A stretch of DNA of 64,000 nt from JBBRNH01 sp038230415 (lineage in GTDB: Bacteria > Bacteroidota > Bacteroidia > Cytophagales > Spirosomataceae): positions 31,948 to 95,947 of the forward strand of contig JBBRNH010000009.1 of NCBI GenBank assembly GCA_038230415.1, given 5' to 3'. The translations under genes were made by a program, and so were the position numbers. Positions 45,741-55,556 of this stretch are shown piece by piece. Each line of letters starts with the position of its first letter. Position 1 is the first letter of the stretch. Below the pieces are notes generated by a model. The model was not told where the DNA came from. It ran no database searches and saw nothing but the letters and a program-made list of their open reading frames with translations.

Positions 45741-46166
45741 CTACCGCACATCAACCGTGTCTTTTTGGGCTTTGCGCTTCGTCCAGCGAACGGGACTGTC
45801 GAGTGTTTGGCTGAAATACCGGACATATGCAACGCCCCGGCCTGCGTTTCGTAACTGGCGATACCGGACAAGATCAGTTTTTTGAGAAGTGGGGAGCAAA
45901 CGGTAAAATCCATGCCGATAAAATCGGTACACCCGTCCTTTGCGGTCTTCATACCCCCAGATCGAATCCCGGCTAACCTTTTCGGTATGTCCATCGGCAT
46001 ATACAGCCGTGATGTTTGGCGAGAGTGCCCAGTGTTGCCGGACGTTACGCAGGGTGGGGCCATCATACGGTTGAGCCAGGTCAGTGCTGGTATAAAGCAC
46101 ACGTTGAGCCAGAACGTTTGCCGACAGTAGTACAGCGAGGGTAAACAGAAGCATTAATCGAGTCAT
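45741..46166 (-). CDS. Small secreted protein, unknown
   Basis: 141 aa with a signal peptide (MTRLMLLFTLAVLLSANVLA). The mature part is rich in Tyr and Arg (YEDRKGRVYRFYRHGFYRLL) and mentions no known motif; it resembles small exported proteins of Cytophagales with a 'SDG..KV.k..IWGY' core (DGHTEKVSRDSIWGYEDRKG). It is monocistronic. Function unknown. Confidence 0.65.
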   Translation of the reverse strand: MTRLMLLFTLAVLLSANVLAQRVLYTSTDLAQPYDGPTLRNVRQHWALSPNITAVYADGHTEKVSRDSIWGYEDRKGRVYRFYRHGFYRLLPTSQKTDLVRYRQLRNAGRGVAYVRYFSQTLDSPVRWTKRKAQKDTVDVR

Positions 46167-46300
46167 AGTCTGTTCATTTTTAGGATGATAACGGAACTGA
46201 CATCAAAACGATGCTTAAAACAAGATTAAATCGATTTGTTGGTTAGCAGACGTTTAGAGTTTAGTTTGCAATCTCAAAACCTGCCTAAACTGTACGCCCA

Positions 46301-47323
46301 ATGTTCTCCCGTCTGACGGCCTTTGTCCGTGATTATTTTGGTTTTTCACAGCGCGAAACACGCGGTTTTCTGGTGCTGCTCGTCCTGATTTTATTACTCT
46401 TAGCCGCGCCGTTTCTGTATCGGTGGCTGGCCCCGGCCCCCAAAAACGATACATCTGCCGCCGATCAGCGCAAATTAGACAGCCTTGTGGCCCTGATGCA
46501 GACCGAAAATACCCGTCAGGAGTCCGACCGCAAATCACAATACGGCAACCGCTACGGCGGCAACAACAATGAAGACAAGACCACGTCAGAACGCTTCTCG
46601 GAGCCAAAACTGTTCAACTTTGACCCCAACACGGCCAGCGTGTCGCAGTGGCAGCAACTCGGTTTGCCGCGCTACATGGCCGAACGGATTGACAAATACC
46701 GGAGCAAAGGCGGGCAGTTTCGCAAAAAAGAAGACCTCCTCCGCATCTACGATTTCCCGCCTGACCTCTACGACCAACTCGAACCGTATATTACCCTCAA
46801 GTCAGTTAGTCAAAAGTCGAATGTCGAAAGTCAATTCGGTCGTGAAACGGGTGGGCGAGCAAATGAAGGGACAGTACCCGGTGCAACGGCCAGCCGCTAC
46901 GAGAAACCGGCCTACGTCAAACCCGTGATTCAGCCGTTCGATATTAACACGGCAGACACCGCCCAACTCATCGCCCTGAAAGGCATCGGCTCCGGGCGGG
47001 CGCGGCAGATTGTGAAGTTCCGTGATGCGCTCGGCGGGTTTGCCAATACCGAGCAGTTTGCCGAGATTTTTAACATTGACTCGCTGTCGTTGAGCGAGTT
47101 ACAGCAGTACGCCCGCATCAAAACCGAGGTCAGGAAGATTGCCGTAAACACTGCCACCGCCGAAGAACTCGACCGCAGCCCGTATCTTTCGCGCCGACAG
47201 GCCGAGATTATTGTTCGCTACCGGGAGCAGCACGGAGCCTATGCCAACGCCGAAGCCCTGAAACCGATTCGAATCTTAGATGCCAAAATGATCGAGAAAA
47301 TCGCGCCGTATCTGGCGTTTTAG
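46301..47323 (+). CDS. ComEA-like helix-hairpin-helix membrane-anchored protein
   Basis: 340 aa. One N-terminal membrane helix (GFLVLLVLILLLLAAPFLYR) is followed by a charged linker and three or four helix-hairpin-helix modules: FDPNTASVSQWQQLGLPRYM, FDINTADTAQLIALKGIGSG RA, and IAVNTATAEELDRSPYLSRR. HhH modules bind DNA non-specifically; ComEA uses them in uptake of transforming DNA, and this protein may act similarly or in repair. Between the first and second modules the linker SVSQKSNVESQFG is encoded by a heptad-word array. The 3' end overlaps the convergent LOG-family gene by 4 bp. Confidence 0.85.
   Translation: MFSRLTAFVRDYFGFSQRETRGFLVLLVLILLLLAAPFLYRWLAPAPKNDTSAADQRKLDSLVALMQTENTRQESDRKSQYGNRYGGNNNEDKTTSERFSEPKLFNFDPNTASVSQWQQLGLPRYMAERIDKYRSKGGQFRKKEDLLRIYDFPPDLYDQLEPYITLKSVSQKSNVESQFGRETGGRANEGTVPGATASRYEKPAYVKPVIQPFDINTADTAQLIALKGIGSGRARQIVKFRDALGGFANTEQFAEIFNIDSLSLSELQQYARIKTEVRKIAVNTATAEELDRSPYLSRRQAEIIVRYREQHGAYANAEALKPIRILDAKMIEKIAPYLAF
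46797..46832. repeat. Heptad-word array inside the HhH-protein gene
   Basis: TCAAGTC, then in strict 7-bp phase GTTAGTC AAAAGTC, GAATGTC GAAAGTC (46805-46832). It encodes the linker between HhH modules. No facing arm was seen. Confidence 0.65.
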
Positions 47324-48117
47324 AAATTCGGTTTCAGCAGATACTTCTCATAAAACGCATCAATCACGGCAACGGCTTCGGTGGGGGTGTCAACCAAGCT
47401 GATGAGTTTCATGTCTTCGGGGTTGATGTTGCGCTCTTCGGCCAGCATCGTGTTCACAACCCAGTCAATCAGGCCCTGCCAGTAGCTTTTGCCGACGAGG
47501 ACAATCGGGAAACGGCCAATTTTTTTGGTCTGAATCAGCGTCATCGCTTCAAACAGTTCGTCGAGGGTGCCGAACCCGCCGGGCATCACCACAAACCCCT
47601 GCGCGTATTTGACGAACATCACTTTTCGCACGAAAAAGAAATCGAAGTTGATGTTTTTGTCGGGGTCAATATAAATGTTACTGTGTTGCTCAAAGGGCAG
47701 TTTGATGTTTAGCCCGACCGATTTGCCACCCTGCTCAAACGCCCCTTTGCTGCCCGCTTCCATAATGCCCGGCCCCCCGCCGGTAATCACGCCGTAGCCG
47801 TGCCGAACGAGCTTGGCCGCGATTTCTTCGGTCATTTTATAGTATGGGTTATCGGGTTTGGTGCGGGCCGACCCAAATATCGAGACGCAGGGGCCAATCT
47901 GAGCCAGTTTGTCAAAGCCTTCGACAAATTCGGCCATGATTTTGAAAATCACCCACGAGTCCGATGATTTAATCTCGTGCCAGTCGTGGTTATCAAAGGC
48001 ATCTTTCAGGCGTTGCTCTTCGGGGGTCAGCAGCGATTCGTCGCGCTGAGGTAGTTCTTTTACGATTTGCCCGTTAGGCTGAGGGCCGGAGCGGAAAACG
48101 TCTTCTTTGGTGTTCAT
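47320..48117 (-). CDS. LOG-family (TIGR00730-type) nucleotide-processing protein
   Basis: 265 aa from the ATG at 48117 (MNTKEDVFRSG); ATG 48123 is an alternative. The LOG/lysine-decarboxylase-like Rossmann motifs are present: VSIFGSARTKPDNPYY, GYGVITGGGPGIMEAGSKGA and VVMPGGFGTLDELFEAMTLI (PGGxGTxxE). Members hydrolyse nucleoside 5'-monophosphates or cytokinin ribotides (LOG, PpnN). The N-terminal ~60-residue extension is usual in the long PpnN-like group of Bacteroidota. Activity on a particular nucleotide is inference. Confidence 0.9.
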   Translation of the reverse strand: MNTKEDVFRSGPQPNGQIVKELPQRDESLLTPEEQRLKDAFDNHDWHEIKSSDSWVIFKIMAEFVEGFDKLAQIGPCVSIFGSARTKPDNPYYKMTEEIAAKLVRHGYGVITGGGPGIMEAGSKGAFEQGGKSVGLNIKLPFEQHSNIYIDPDKNINFDFFFVRKVMFVKYAQGFVVMPGGFGTLDELFEAMTLIQTKKIGRFPIVLVGKSYWQGLIDWVVNTMLAEERNINPEDMKLISLVDTPTEAVAVIDAFYEKYLLKPNF

Positions 48118-48173
48118 AATCAATTTTATATCGGGTCAACATAACGGGGATTGTAGTAGAGGGGTTCAAAAAG

Positions 48174-48308
48174 GGGAGGAAAGGGAGGAAAGGGAGGAAA
48201 GGGAGGAAAGGGAGGAAAGGGAATTCACTGTACCCTCCCTTTCCCTTTACTCCTTCCTCCCCTTCTTCCCTTTACTCCTTCCTCCCTCTCTTTCCCTTCA
48301 CTCCTTTC
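48174..48308. repeat. Nonad (9-bp) array with facing pyrimidine arm
   Basis: Five perfect copies of GGGAGGAAA (48174-48218) and a sixth partial copy. The facing arm (48230-48308) is C/T-rich, with CCCTTTACTCCTTCCTCC twice and shorter variants. It differs from the other arrays in its 9-bp period and its near-perfect purine/pyrimidine strand split. The far end contains the stop (GAG TGA) of the membrane-protein gene at 48298. Confidence 0.85.
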
Positions 48309-49707
48309 TCCGTCTATACACCCCCGCTTCTGCTGTTTTTTCATACCTCGCGCCCAGGGCGGGTGCACGTTGAAACAGTTTCGGGATTACGTTTTCGCGG
48401 TCAACGATGTAGGTGGGCGGGTCGGCCCGGAAGTAGTCGTAGGCGTTGATGACGGCCTCGTAGTTATCTAAATCCGCTAAATCATACCGGGCTAAATCCC
48501 AGTTCAGGTAGGGCGTGGCGGGCAGGTTCTGCCGGTAGGCACTGAGGTCTTCGCCGATAACGAGGATTTTCTGGTGTTCGATGTTACCCGGCAACGGCGA
48601 GGGTTTCACGCGCAAGGTGGTCAACTGACCAACGTCAACGCCCGGAATAATACCGAGCGCACTCTGGTAAAATACGATCAGGATCAGCCCCAGCATAACC
48701 AGAAATGCGATTTCGGCCTGCCAGAACCGGCGGAAGGTTTCAAAATAATACACCGCAAAAAAGGCCAGCACCGGCACAAACGGTAAAAATACCATTGGGG
48801 CCAGAAACGGAGCCAGCAACACCGTGAGCAAAGCCGCAACAAACCAGAGCATCATAATCTGCTGGCAGCGTTGTTGAAAGTTGTTGGTGCTGGTGCCAAG
48901 CAGCCGCAAAAAACCCAATACGGCCACCAGCAGCGGCACGAGCAGTGCGGCCAAAACCGCCCCAAAGTCGGAGAGCGGATACTGCCTGACCCGAAACACT
49001 GCCGTCAGCAGGTTGCGGTTAAGTTCGTCTAAGCTGTCGTAGAAATAATAAAACAACACCGTAACGGTTATCGGGAACAAAAACCCAAACACCGCCAGCG
49101 AATGTTGCCGAAATGTGGCCCCGGTGAATAGCAGCAGCGATACCGAAGCCCAAAGCATAAACACCGCCGAGGGCAGGTAACAGAGCGTGGCTAAACCAAT
49201 ATATAGCCCGGCCTCAAACACCTCATCGGTGGCCCCCCGGCGTTCCATCTGCCGGATGAGCGTACCGAAAGCCAGTAACAGAAACGTGGTGGTCAGCAGG
49301 GCGGGCGAGAGCGTAAGGCAGTCGAAGGATAGGTGCAGAAACAGGCCATAGAACAGGCCAGGCCAGAAATTCCGGTCGCGATAGACATTTCGGGTGTTGG
49401 TGAGGTAGTTGAAATAAGCCACCTGAAACGCCGAGACCACCGTTGCCGCTATCTGAAACGAGAGCTGAGACCGCCCAAAAACGGCGTGGAGCAACCAATA
49501 GACCAACGCCGAAAGCGGACTCACGCTGTCCCAGATGTCGCGGTAAAGCAGGTGGCCCTGATTCATCTGCTCGCCCACCAGCAGCCAGTTGAGTTCGGGA
49601 ATTAGCAGTGGTAACGGGCTGATTAACAACGGCAACCGCACCAATGCCAGCAATGCCAGCAGGATCACATACTGGTAAGGCGCGTAGGTTCGGAAGAAGC
49701 TTAGCAA
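48298..49707 (-). CDS. Polytopic inner-membrane protein, unknown
   Basis: 469 aa with about 10-12 membrane helices (YQYVILLALLALVRLPLLIS, VLAALLVPLLVAVLGFLRLL, FLAPMVFLPFVPVLAFFAVYYF in parts). The first loop LNWLLVGEQMNQGHLLYRDI WD resembles DUF6427/GT39-like membrane proteins, in which an early periplasmic loop carries the conserved acidic residue. The only start is a TTG at 49707; no upstream ATG is in frame. The C-terminus VYRRRKE ends inside the nonad repeat. A lipid-linked sugar transferase role is possible but unproven. Confidence 0.7.
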   Translation of the reverse strand: MLSFFRTYAPYQYVILLALLALVRLPLLISPLPLLIPELNWLLVGEQMNQGHLLYRDIWDSVSPLSALVYWLLHAVFGRSQLSFQIAATVVSAFQVAYFNYLTNTRNVYRDRNFWPGLFYGLFLHLSFDCLTLSPALLTTTFLLLAFGTLIRQMERRGATDEVFEAGLYIGLATLCYLPSAVFMLWASVSLLLFTGATFRQHSLAVFGFLFPITVTVLFYYFYDSLDELNRNLLTAVFRVRQYPLSDFGAVLAALLVPLLVAVLGFLRLLGTSTNNFQQRCQQIMMLWFVAALLTVLLAPFLAPMVFLPFVPVLAFFAVYYFETFRRFWQAEIAFLVMLGLILIVFYQSALGIIPGVDVGQLTTLRVKPSPLPGNIEHQKILVIGEDLSAYRQNLPATPYLNWDLARYDLADLDNYEAVINAYDYFRADPPTYIVDRENVIPKLFQRAPALGARYEKTAEAGVYRRRKE

Positions 49708-49713
49708 ACTGGT

Positions 49714-49818
49714 CGTTTAAGGTTTAAGGTCTAAGGTTTAACGTGTGAAAAGGGGGAACAGACAGCGATTTGTTGACCGCATCAAGCCTTAGTCTTTAAA
49801 CGTTAAACCTTACACGCA
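49714..49818. repeat. Heptad-word array between divergent genes (upstream of rbfA)
   Basis: Left arm in phase: CGTTTAA GGTTTAA, GGTCTAA GGTTTAA, CGTGTGA (49714-49748). Right arm: AAGCCTT AGTCTTT, AAACGTT AAACCTT, ACACGCA (49784-49818). AAGGTTTAACGT of the left arm faces its exact complement in the right arm. As the genes on both sides point away, it cannot be a terminator for either. Confidence 0.8.
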
Positions 49819-49838
49819 AAATTACGGATATTTGCAGG

Positions 49839-50216
49839 ATGGAATCGAAACGACAACAGAAAGTGGCGCGGCAGTTGCAGAAAGACCTGAGCGAAATATT
49901 TCAGCGCGATGTGCCGCACCTCTTCGGCGGGGCCTTTATCACGGTAACAACCGTGCGCGTTTCGCCCGATCTGAGCATCGCCCGCGTGTATCTGAGCTTT
50001 CTGGCTACCAAGAACAAACAACTGCTCTTAGACAGTATCATAGAGAACAGCCGCGTTATCCGGCAGCACCTCGGCGAGCGCGTTCGGCATCAACTGCGGA
50101 TTGTGCCGGACGTTCAGTTTTTTATGGACGACACGGCAGAGTACGCCGAAAAAATGGATAAACTCTTCGCCGGAATTGATATTCCGCCCGCGCCCGACGA
50201 AGACGATGAAGACTAA
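49839..50216 (+). CDS. rbfA: 30S ribosome-binding factor RbfA
   Basis: 125 aa, usual RbfA length. It binds the 30S subunit during 16S rRNA 5'-end maturation and helps cold adaptation. The KH-like fold is visible in RQQKVARQLQKDLSEIFQRD, the TVRVSPDLSIARVYLSFL strand pair and LGERVRHQLRIVPDVQFFMD. A near-consensus -7 element (GATATTTG) ends four bases before the ATG. Heptad-word arrays flank the gene on both sides. Confidence 0.95.
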   Translation: MESKRQQKVARQLQKDLSEIFQRDVPHLFGGAFITVTTVRVSPDLSIARVYLSFLATKNKQLLLDSIIENSRVIRQHLGERVRHQLRIVPDVQFFMDDTAEYAEKMDKLFAGIDIPPAPDEDDED

Positions 50217-50323
50217 GATTTCGGTATTCGGTTTACAGCTTTCGGGTACGCTCCCAAATGGCCGACCCCTTAACTAAGCAACGCAGACCCGTGAACCGAA
50301 TACCACAAACCGTAAACCGTATG
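50217..50323. repeat. Heptad-word array upstream of gldC
   Basis: Left arm: GATTTCG GTATTCG, GTTTACA GCTTTCG (50217-50244), starting on the base after the rbfA stop. Right arm: CCGTGAA CCGAATA, CCACAAA CCGTAAA, CCGTATG (50289-50323), the last word containing the gldC ATG. Vocabulary is shared with 50665-50787 and with the array before mnmG. Confidence 0.85.
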
Positions 50324-50665
50324 AAAAAATCCGATATTCATTTTTCCGTTGAATTAGACGGTGAAAACGTTCCGCAAAAAATTTATTGGGACGCAACCGA
50401 CAACCCCAATGAAGGACTGAGCGATACCAAAGCCATTGCCCTCTCGATTTGGGATCAGTACCATAACAGCACCCTGCAAATTGGCCTCTGGACCAACGAC
50501 ATGGACGTTTTTGACATGAAGCGGTTTGTGATCGAAATAATAGACGGGCTGGCCGGCACCATCCGTACCGCCACCGGCGACGCGCAGATGGCCGACGATA
50601 TGCTCGGCCTGTGCCGAACCATGAGCAAGCGCGTTCAGCAGGAAATCAAAGAAAATCAAAAGTAG
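50321..50665 (+). CDS. gldC: Gliding motility protein GldC
   Basis: 114 aa from the ATG at 50321 (MKKSDIHFSVELDGENVPQK); a longer frame from 50258 lies inside the repeat and is rejected. Full GldC length, with IYWDATDNPNEG, ALSIWDQYHNSTLQIGLWTN and the C-terminal LCRTMSKRVQQEIKENQK. GldC is required for normal gliding in Flavobacterium and is cytoplasmic; its exact role is unclear. Both flanks are twin heptad-word arrays, and its ribosome-binding region is entirely repeat sequence. Confidence 0.93.
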   Translation: MKKSDIHFSVELDGENVPQKIYWDATDNPNEGLSDTKAIALSIWDQYHNSTLQIGLWTNDMDVFDMKRFVIEIIDGLAGTIRTATGDAQMADDMLGLCRTMSKRVQQEIKENQK

Positions 50666-50787
50666 TATTCGGTGTTCGGTTTACAGTTTTCGGGGGGCGC
50701 TGCTTACCCGAACCACTCTGTTCAGAGCCGAATTAACACCGAAGCAAAGCCCCCGTAAACCGAATACCATAAACCGAAAACCTTTTA
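50665..50787. repeat. Heptad-word array downstream of gldC
   Basis: Left arm: GTATTCG GTGTTCG, GTTTACA GTTTTCG (50665-50692), beginning on the last base of the gldC stop. Right arm: CCGTAAA CCGAATA, CCATAAA CCGAAAA, CCTTTTA (50753-50787), ending on the first base of the next ATG. Confidence 0.85.
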
Positions 50788-52028
50788 TGAAAACCTGGCC
50801 CCTCTTCATCCTGCTCTTTGGCGTGAGCGTTGCCTGCGGGCAGCAACAGCACAACCCGCCCAAACAAGCCGCAAGCCATAATTCAGTCGGAGGTATTAAC
50901 TTTTTGCCCGGCACCATCGAGCAGACGCTGGCAGCGGCCCTCAAAGCCAACAAGCCCGTTTTTGTAGAGATTTTTTCGCCCACCTGCCACGTGTGTCAGA
51001 GTTTTATGCCGACGCTGGCCGACAAAAAAGCCGGGAAATTCTACAACGCCAACTTCGTCAGTACCCGCTTAGACATCATGCAAAAAGGTACGCAGGCCTT
51101 CCTGACGAAGAAAAAGCTGTTTGTACCCTCGCTGCCGTTGTTCCTGTATTTCGACGCGCAGGGTAATCTGCTGCACTCGGCCATGAGCAACAACGCCGTT
51201 GAGGAGGTCATCCGGCACGGCACCGTCGCCCTCGACCCGGCGGCCCGCGCCATTGCCTACAAACAACGGTTTGAACAGGGCGAGCGCAACCCCAATTTCC
51301 TGATTGACTACGGGATGTTTGCCAAAGTCACCACCGACACCGTTGCCAATATGCGGGCCATGGACGAATATGCTAAACTTCAGCCCGCCGATCAGATTGG
51401 CAGCAGCACGAATTTTCTGGTGCTACAAAAGTTAGTCATGGACATGGATAACCCGTTGGCTGTCAACTTGGTAAACCACCTGGATAAATACAAAACCTAC
51501 GCCACCGATCAGATAAATCCCCGCGATGTGGCCGAAAATATCCTGATGTCGTCGTTGTATAGCGGGCGGGGAGCACAGTACCCGGCCAATAAAGTGATGC
51601 AGGTGCGGGATGGTTTGGTGAAGATTGGTATCACTGAGCAGGTTGCCAACAACCGGACGCTGCTGCCTGAAGTGAACGCCTATTTCCGGGCTAAGCAAAC
51701 GGCAAAAGCAACTACCCGCATGAACGAACACATCGCTAAATTCTCGTTCACGGTGCCGGAGTACCTGTATGTCAGCCGGTTGTTTAACCGCAGCAGCCCC
51801 GATGCTGCCGATGCGCCAACGGTAACGAAATGGATTCAGGACGCACTCGCGCTGAAAAAAGCAACCCCGCAGGAGCAGGCTGACCTGTATTTTGAACTCG
51901 CCGAGGCCAATCGCCGGGCCGGGAAAGTGGATGATGCCCAGAAAGCCGCCCAGAAATCAATGGAATTGGCGCAGGCCACCAAGATGGACACGAAGCGCAA
52001 CATTGAGCAGATGGGGAAACTCAAGTAG
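50787..52028 (+). CDS. Thioredoxin-fold lipoprotein with C-terminal helical repeats
   Basis: 413 aa. The start MKTWPLFILLFGVSVAC is a lipoprotein signal (VAC-G). A thioredoxin-like domain spans residues ~45-165 with the CxxC pair in FVEIFSPTCHVCQSFMPTLA, the cis-Pro region FVPSLPLFLYFDAQGNLLHS and no upstream reductase. Residues ~190-413 are helical, TPR-like (LYFELAEANRRAGKVDDAQK). It is probably periplasmic, handling disulfides or bound to a partner through the repeats. It has no named family to my knowledge. Confidence 0.82.
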   Translation: MKTWPLFILLFGVSVACGQQQHNPPKQAASHNSVGGINFLPGTIEQTLAAALKANKPVFVEIFSPTCHVCQSFMPTLADKKAGKFYNANFVSTRLDIMQKGTQAFLTKKKLFVPSLPLFLYFDAQGNLLHSAMSNNAVEEVIRHGTVALDPAARAIAYKQRFEQGERNPNFLIDYGMFAKVTTDTVANMRAMDEYAKLQPADQIGSSTNFLVLQKLVMDMDNPLAVNLVNHLDKYKTYATDQINPRDVAENILMSSLYSGRGAQYPANKVMQVRDGLVKIGITEQVANNRTLLPEVNAYFRAKQTAKATTRMNEHIAKFSFTVPEYLYVSRLFNRSSPDAADAPTVTKWIQDALALKKATPQEQADLYFELAEANRRAGKVDDAQKAAQKSMELAQATKMDTKRNIEQMGKLK

Positions 52029-52130
52029 AGACCGGTGCGCCGTTGCGACAATACTTTGCGTCTCACTCACCAGAGGGTTTTTCATTTACAGAACCATCCG
52101 GCGGTGAGACGCAAGGATGCGCCCCTACCT
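52028..52130. repeat. Dispersed-type hairpin between convergent genes
   Basis: TTGCGTCTCAC (52056-52066) faces GTGAGACGCAA (52104-52114) exactly; beyond that, GGTGCGC near 52034 can face GCGCCCC near 52120. The sequence is of the GTAGGGGCG...GCGTCTC type of intergenic repeat. The right end holds the TAG stop of the TPR gene. The arms are long enough to terminate both genes. Confidence 0.7.
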
Positions 52131-52679
52131 GCGCTGGAAAACCGGCCTGGTAAACGGCGGCTGGCGCAGAATCTGGAACGAATCTTCGTCGCCTAAAAGC
52201 ACAGCCCGGCGCAGGTCATGTTCGGCCTGCGGGAGTTGGCGGAGTTCGATCCGGGCTAAAGCCCGCCACCGATAGGCATCGGGTTTGTCATCCCGGAAAT
52301 ACCACACGGCCTTATCAAATTCCCGGAACGCTTCGGTATTCTGCTCGGTGCGATAAAACGCAATTCCCCGATCTAAATAACAATCAGCCAGTGTGTTATC
52401 TAAGCTAAGAGCCTGCGTGAGGTCATAAATTGCCGAGTACGGATTGTCGTGCGCGAGTTGACATTTACCCCGGTAAGCGTAGGCAACGGCTGATTTTGGG
52501 TGCTGCCGCACGGCGTTGTCGAAGTAAGTAAACCCCTCCTCAAACTGCCGGTCTCTGACCAACGCGATTCCCTTCTGAAACCGTTTCAGGTCTTTCTCGG
52601 CAAGTGTATCGTGGTCAATGGTATAATACCGAATGATGAGATAAATAACAAAGAAGAATGATATCAGTGTAATTTCCAT
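52125..52679 (-). CDS. Membrane-anchored TPR protein
   Basis: 184 aa. One N-terminal membrane helix (MEITLISFFFVIYLIIRYYT), then three to four TPR units: FEEGFTYFDNAVRQHPKSAV, AIYDLTQALSLDNTLADCYL, AFREFDKAVWYFRDDKPDAY and AEHDLRRAVLLGDEDSF. TPRs bind peptides of partner proteins, so this is a scaffold; its partner is unknown. The final residues and stop come from the dispersed hairpin repeat. It is followed upstream by an MmcQ-type gene on the same strand, 22 bp away. Confidence 0.8.
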   Translation of the reverse strand: MEITLISFFFVIYLIIRYYTIDHDTLAEKDLKRFQKGIALVRDRQFEEGFTYFDNAVRQHPKSAVAYAYRGKCQLAHDNPYSAIYDLTQALSLDNTLADCYLDRGIAFYRTEQNTEAFREFDKAVWYFRDDKPDAYRWRALARIELRQLPQAEHDLRRAVLLGDEDSFQILRQPPFTRPVFQRR

Positions 52680-52700
52680 ACCCCCGTTTTTTGGCCTGAT

Positions 52701-53069
52701 TCACAACGAAATTACAATATTTTCGATTTCTGCCCGCACCCGCTTCGGTAAACTTTCCAGCACCAACTGACGCGAGTGGTCTATCCAGTCAGTTAAGTCT
52801 TGCCAGCGAATCGTACCATCAATAGTAACGGTGTTCCAGTGCGTTTTGTTGAGGTGAAACCCCGGCTGCACGGCCTCATGTTGCTCGCGGAGGGTAACGG
52901 CCCGTTCGGGGTCGCATTTCAGGGCAACCTGCAACGGACGCGCTTCGATGTCCATCAGGGCGAACATCTTACCGCCGACTTTAAAGACCAGCGTTGTTTC
53001 GTTAAACGGAAACGATTCGGTGCTGCCGGGCTTGGTCAGGCAATAATCGCGGAGGGTTTCGAGAGTCAT
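52701..53069 (-). CDS. MmcQ/YjbR-family DNA-binding protein
   Basis: 122 aa from the ATG at 53069 (MTLETLRDYCLTKPGSTESF); the frame is open to 53114 but that start would overlap the upstream gene. Landmarks of the family: SFPFNETTLVFKVGGKMFAL, LKCDPERAVTLREQHEAVQP and HLNKTHWNTVTIDG. The fold is a small double-wing domain related to CyaY-like proteins. Function is poorly defined, possibly DNA binding. It forms a small same-strand cluster with the DUF6728 gene. Confidence 0.9.
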   Translation of the reverse strand: MTLETLRDYCLTKPGSTESFPFNETTLVFKVGGKMFALMDIEARPLQVALKCDPERAVTLREQHEAVQPGFHLNKTHWNTVTIDGTIRWQDLTDWIDHSRQLVLESLPKRVRAEIENIVISL

Positions 53070-53071
53070 CG

Positions 53072-53263
53072 TTACTGCCGCATACAGGCCTTTACAATCA
53101 TCACGATGATACAAAACAGGAACATTACAATCGAAATCCGGTTGATGCCGTGCATCATCCGCAGATTCAGATTGGTGGGATGGTTGGGGTCGGGCTTGCG
53201 GAAAACGCGCAGGAAATAGCTAAAAACAGGCCCGATTTTGAAGTATTCGGTGAAACGGCTCAT
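53072..53263 (-). CDS. DUF6728-family small membrane protein
   Basis: 63 aa. MSRFTEYFKIGPVFSYFLRV, FRKPDPNHPTNLNLRMMHGI and one C-terminal helix (IVMFLFCIIVMIVKAC) match the conserved small family found beside ispG or DNA-binding genes in Bacteroidota. It is probably an inner-membrane protein with cytoplasmic N-terminus. Function unknown. The heptad-word array begins seven bases upstream of its start. Confidence 0.82.
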   Translation of the reverse strand: MSRFTEYFKIGPVFSYFLRVFRKPDPNHPTNLNLRMMHGINRISIVMFLFCIIVMIVKACMRQ

Positions 53264-53269
53264 ACTTTT

Positions 53270-53387
53270 CAGTTATCAATAAACAATGTTCAGTTATCAG
53301 TATCAGACTAAACGAGTGTTTATCTCGAAAGTTCTGAACACTGACCAGTTATCAACGAAGAGTTGAAAATTGGTCATCGATAACTGA

Positions 53388-53398
<11 letters not shown>
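53270..53398. repeat. Heptad-word array between ispG and the DUF6728 gene
   Basis: Left arm: CAGTTAT CAATAAA, CAATGTT CAGTTAT, then CAGTAT with a one-base slip (53270-53303). Right arm, reverse complement: CAGTGAG CAGTAAT, CAGTTAT CGATGAC, CAATTTT CAACTCT (from 53398 downwards). The word CAGTTAT is shared with the array at cca. The right end encodes the last residues and stop of ispG. Confidence 0.85.
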
Positions 53399-55415
<2,017 letters not shown>

Positions 55416-55556
55416 GAGACGGAACGGGGCCGCGAAACCAAGCCCGCCGACCACCGCAAAGGTAACACATTTCGGGCCGGGGGAGTTTGGGCGGGCATGG
55501 GTGCTGGTAAAATCGGGGCGGTGTTGGCTTTCGTCCGTACCGAAACCCCTGCCGAC

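Noticed and set aside
46252..46290. GTTTAGA GTTTAGT and a facing CCTAAAC upstream of the HhH gene
   Set aside because: Too short (two words) to separate from chance; noted only as a possible minimal array.
50258..50320. Upstream start of gldC at 50258
   Set aside because: The extension would be encoded by repeat DNA and GldC normally begins at MKKSDIHF.
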